A stretch of DNA of 64,000 nucleotides from Lysinibacillus pinottii (GTDB taxonomy: Bacteria; Bacillota; Bacilli; Bacillales_A; Planococcaceae): contig NZ_JANTOO010000014.1 in NCBI RefSeq assembly GCF_024753545.1, forward strand, positions 62,001 through 126,000, read 5' to 3'. Every line of letters starts with the position of its first letter. Position 1 is the stretch's first letter. The notes below the pieces were generated by a model that saw nothing but the letters and a program-made list of their open reading frames with translations, did not search any database and had not been told where the DNA came from. Positions 61,901 through 64,000 of this stretch are shown piece after piece. The position numbers and the translations under genes were made by a program.

Positions 61901-64000
61901 AAATGCTTGTAAAGAAGAAACAAATTTATCTTTTTTATCAATATTTAATAAATCCCCCAAGAAAATTATTCCGCCCTCTTTTAAAGAGTCAATAGCTTTT
62001 TTAAGGACTACCTTTAAATAGCCATAGCTTGGGAAACAATGAATAACACTATTAATGACAACTGCATCTAATGCTGTTTCAAACTTCTTAAAGGCATGAG
62101 CCTTCGAAATGTCAAATTTAATATTGCTAAAGTTAGATTTCTGAGCAATCTGTTTATTCCTCTCGATAATAGAGGAAGATAAATCCATAGCTGTATACGT
62201 TTTTGTATATGGAGCAAGTGCAAATGTTGTCAAACCTGAGCCACAGCCAAGCTCTAATACATTTGAATCTTGAGGTAGGTACTTTCTGATTTTGTTTACT
62301 GCGTTTTCCGCATATTCCTGCATTTCTAAGGCACTGAAAGCTTCACCTGTATAACTACTATTCCAACCACTAGCCTCTATTTCTGTTTTCTGTCCTTCTG
62401 CAAAATAGTTCCACAATGATTCGTTCATTAAATCACTTGAATCTACAACAGCACACTGATCTAAATCTGTTTCTCCTAACACCATAACCGTTTGAATATT
62501 CATATTTTCAAATAACAGCCTATTACATAAGGAATAGAATTTCTTTTCCGAAATAATAAAGTTAGCTTGACTTTGTTTGATAATAGATTCAATTCTAGCT
62601 CTTGGGTTTTTAGGTGATACAGGTATAAATGTGACATTACTCATTAAACAAGATAAAATACCTAAAATAGCCGTTCTATTATTGTCAGAAATAATGACAG
62701 CATTTTTAACTTCACTGTTGCTGTTCAACAATTTTTCTGCTATTGATTTACTTCTATCTACTAACTCTTGATATGTTAATGAACCTGCGCTATCTTCCAA
62801 TGCTGTTTTTTGTGGGTCCTTTTCTGCCATCATTAATATAGTAGTTAAAAAGTTTTTGCCATCCTCGACAAATTGACCATTTATAGCACTTTTACTTTTT
62901 TCTACATCAATATTAGTTAATTCATGCTCATGTAAAATCATATCTAGTATTTTTAAATACGTTTCAATTAATGAATCAATAAATCTTGATGAATAGACAC
63001 CGTCGTAGTACTCAAGATTACAGAATAGCTCTCCATTTGGTAATTCAACAAATTCGAATTCAAGATCCCATTTACTCGTTTTGTGTTCAGAAAGAATAGG
63101 TGTTAATTCTGCTTCATCAAAAGCTGATGTCGTATTTTTAAATTTAAAGTTTTGAAGTGCCACGTTTATATTAAATAAAGGAGAACGACTAGTATCCCGA
63201 GGTAAATCTAATTTCTCCACTAATAAATCGAAAGGATATTCTTGATGTTTAAAGCTATCCAATAACATGGTCTTAACATTTCTTAGTAAAGTAAGGAAAT
63301 TATCATGTTCTTCATAATTAACCCTTAATGGGATAGTATTCGTAAATAAACCAATGATTTTTTCTAGTTCTTCATTTACTCTTCCAGATACCGGTGTACC
63401 GATTACCATATCTGTATCACCAGTCATCTGATTAATAAGTTTAAATACACTCGACACTAAAACCATGTATAATGTACTTTCATTTGTATTTGCAAAAGCT
63501 CTTAATTTATCTGCTAAGCTAGCACTAATATCAAATCTTTTAAGCCTTCCAGTATATCGGAAAGTGCTTGGTCTTAATTTATCGCCCGTTATTTCTGTAA
63601 TAGGTAGACTTCCTCTTAATGTTTCAAGCCAGTAATCTTCATGTTGTTTAAACCTACCACCCTCTATATTTTCACGTTGCCATGCAGCAAAATCTACATA
63701 CGTATTTTCTATTTCCGGCAAGGCTTCATTATTACTACTATTGTACAAAGTGAAAAGTTCATCCGATAATAGTGATAATGACCAGCCATCTACAATAATA
63801 TGGTGCATCATTAAAGCAAACAGACTTTTATTTTTTTCTGTTTTATACACAAATACTCTTAAAAGTGGTCCCGCTTCTAAATCATACGGAGTTTCTTTCC
63901 AACGATTTAGTTGATCCATTGCTTTTGCTTCTGCGTTATCTTCTATACTAAAATCTTTGTATTCAAATAAATAGTTTGGTTTTTGCAGTATTTTCTGTTT
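58943..64000 (-). CDS. NRPS C-A[MT]-PCP-E, Asn-type A domain interrupted by a methyltransferase (5' end outside window)
   Basis: The frame is open to the window edge; the first visible Met is at 63919, used here as residue 1. A C domain (to about 340) has MMHHIIVDGWS. The A domain starts near 370 (a1 LTYQELVDRS; a2 region TFIPVSPKNP at 430). It is then interrupted by a SAM methyltransferase (about 505-735, motif I NVLELGCGSGLTTFA) and resumes with a3 AYILFTSGSTGKPKG at 773. Its pocket, D824-L-T828-K864-I887-G889-E913-V921-G922, is the asparagine code. A carrier (KIGGDSIKALK, near 1165) and an epimerisation domain (HHLVVDGVSWRVLL near 1340) complete it. The unit should make a methylated D-Asn residue. 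It is the first visible gene of the cluster, and more modules may precede it. Confidence 0.94.
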   Translation of the reverse strand, partial: KQKILQKPNYLFEYKDFSIEDNAEAKAMDQLNRWKETPYDLEAGPLLRVFVYKTEKNKSLFALMMHHIIVDGWSLSLLSDELFTLYNSSNNEALPEIENTYVDFAAWQRENIEGGRFKQHEDYWLETLRGSLPITEITGDKLRPSTFRYTGRLKRFDISASLADKLRAFANTNESTLYMVLVSSVFKLINQMTGDTDMVIGTPVSGRVNEELEKIIGLFTNTIPLRVNYEEHDNFLTLLRNVKTMLLDSFKHQEYPFDLLVEKLDLPRDTSRSPLFNINVALQNFKFKNTTSAFDEAELTPILSEHKTSKWDLEFEFVELPNGELFCNLEYYDGVYSSRFIDSLIETYLKILDMILHEHELTNIDVEKSKSAINGQFVEDGKNFLTTILMMAEKDPQKTALEDSAGSLTYQELVDRSKSIAEKLLNSNSEVKNAVIISDNNRTAILGILSCLMSNVTFIPVSPKNPRARIESIIKQSQANFIISEKKFYSLCNRLLFENMNIQTVMVLGETDLDQCAVVDSSDLMNESLWNYFAEGQKTEIEASGWNSSYTGEAFSALEMQEYAENAVNKIRKYLPQDSNVLELGCGSGLTTFALAPYTKTYTAMDLSSSIIERNKQIAQKSNFSNIKFDISKAHAFKKFETALDAVVINSVIHCFPSYGYLKVVLKKAIDSLKEGGIIFLGDLLNIDKKDKFVSSLQAFKEENMDKNTKLDWDTDLFINEEILKELLSDVGADIQIECSEKTYTVSNELNQYRFDAVIIVKDKGEKYKRSSSKNMLSEGIHLDEHVEIELNSFAKTSPAYILFTSGSTGKPKGVVVSGKNLNNYLNWATAYYSPTGTSLDMPFFTSISVDLTITSMFIPLITGGKIICCEGEIDQAFESVAKIKETITIKGTPKQIQYLVEDERFAPNVECFILGGEALDITLCKTLRDRFPHARIINEYGPTEATVGTIYHEVTEEDLHSDYSHAPIGLPIHNTSVYILNNQNQLVPSYGVGEIVLSGESVALGYLGEPNLTRNKFIANHINHLQAGYLYKTGDLGQVLPNGKIVCYGRKDNMVKIRGHRVELEEIERYLREIPSIKDAVVKLYKNEDGEQLCAYLVSQQDINQRDIEKHLLRYLPESLIPTYYQKIEQIPMSNSGKVDRLSLPSPELYDDRKVQTDDISSLTEIERELLSILKGILSDRQFNIDSDFFKIGGDSIKALKFISKAKEKNINLKIDHIFNCRSIRKIAMNTTKEMDTQKEWQELSSKEIPLAPMQRWFFQQTFKHAHYWNLLMSVELPEKVDVAALEKSFQSIISVNESLMTWFDVNESKPKAFVEPSLVNTFKLIVKDLKLTPPGRLKEEIENIQFQLQNNFNFGKVLPIGAVVFLTAKKPILTFFIHHLVVDGVSWRVLLEELENNYLAIVNGEDKISFPMTQFSDWIGELYNKELHTNHSYWENIDVKNVHPLCMQPVRKDYLFKDRYHVTKTLSEESTKQFLHAREHSEIYKPDVLIAVTFAQAFSQLFGQQDVLFNFEGHGRDSRQSALDLSRTIGWFTTMYPLQVTISTLEEMLYTVGQSLSEIGSGLDFMIARWIKENNNITHIQPSILVNYLGDFDNDISTSTNSKNGGNGVLQYSSNLPQAPAIHPDNELSNILEINIFILDGKLNLSLEVDTQVISNEKAQLLLSKFEEALVECSGNAKEPQNT

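Noticed and set aside
1..64000. CRISPR array, rRNA or tRNA genes
   Set aside because: I found no regularly spaced identical repeats and no recognisable rRNA or tRNA sequence on either strand.

Overview
The window comes from a low-GC Gram-positive spore former, most likely Lysinibacillus (sphaericus/fusiformis group). The strongest anchor is a penicillin V acylase at 7922-8938 that agrees almost residue for residue with the well-studied Bacillus (now Lysinibacillus) sphaericus enzyme. AT-rich DNA, strong Shine-Dalgarno sites, TTG/GTG starts, YjcZ, YolD and DUF3231 proteins and a pbuE-type purine riboswitch all fit. No rRNA, tRNA or CRISPR array was seen. A run of 176 Ns (18522-18697) marks an assembly gap.

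Layout. 1-680: the 3' part of a YdcF-like membrane protein. 863-5768: a one-strand set of immunity-like genes (DUF4259, an unknown, an ankyrin protein, a large DUF6138-like protein, a SUFU-domain protein) with no toxin beside it, followed by a permuted papain-fold hydrolase. 6860-14300: a worn accessory stretch with a decayed IS3-family element, the penicillin V acylase, a kinase-like gene, an ORF interrupted in frame, speG, an IS1182 remnant and a GNAT gene. 14446-25500: mostly small membrane, spore-associated or unknown genes, a frameshifted short-chain dehydrogenase, a YolD gene behind two LexA-like boxes, a cupin and a P-type calcium ATPase. 25579-27111: the purine exporter pbuE behind a purine riboswitch whose specificity base is C, not the U of the Bacillus subtilis pbuE adenine switch. 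27242-35437: signal peptidase I, an LCP cell-wall ligase, an M24 peptidase/aminotransferase pair with an IclR regulator, and a dehydrogenase-MarR operon. 35618-39451: a heterodimeric ABC exporter behind a leader peptide and an intrinsic terminator, the arrangement of antibiotic-sensing attenuation. 40102-41152: a two-gene fluoride channel.

41377-64000: a nonribosomal peptide/polyketide cluster, all on the minus strand, running off the right edge. In transcription order: an NRPS (C-A-PCP-E, its Asn-type A domain interrupted by a methyltransferase between motifs a2 and a3), an MFS exporter, a KS-KR-ACP polyketide synthase with no AT and a ruined KR, a free-standing AT that would load it, an NRPS (A-PCP-C-A-PCP; Leu and Ser-like codes), an NRPS (C-A-PCP; Orn-like code), a type II thioesterase, lysine 2,3-aminomutase, and a methyltransferase, then a strong terminator. 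The genes overlap or nearly touch, so they look like one operon. The parts predict a hybrid lipopeptide-like or peptide-polyketide product with a D-configured, probably methylated Asn-derived residue, Leu, a Ser-like residue and probably beta-lysine. A D-Asn module of this kind is also the hallmark of self-protecting prodrug pathways (colibactin, xenocoumacin, zwittermicin), so this cluster is the best candidate for an undescribed system here.
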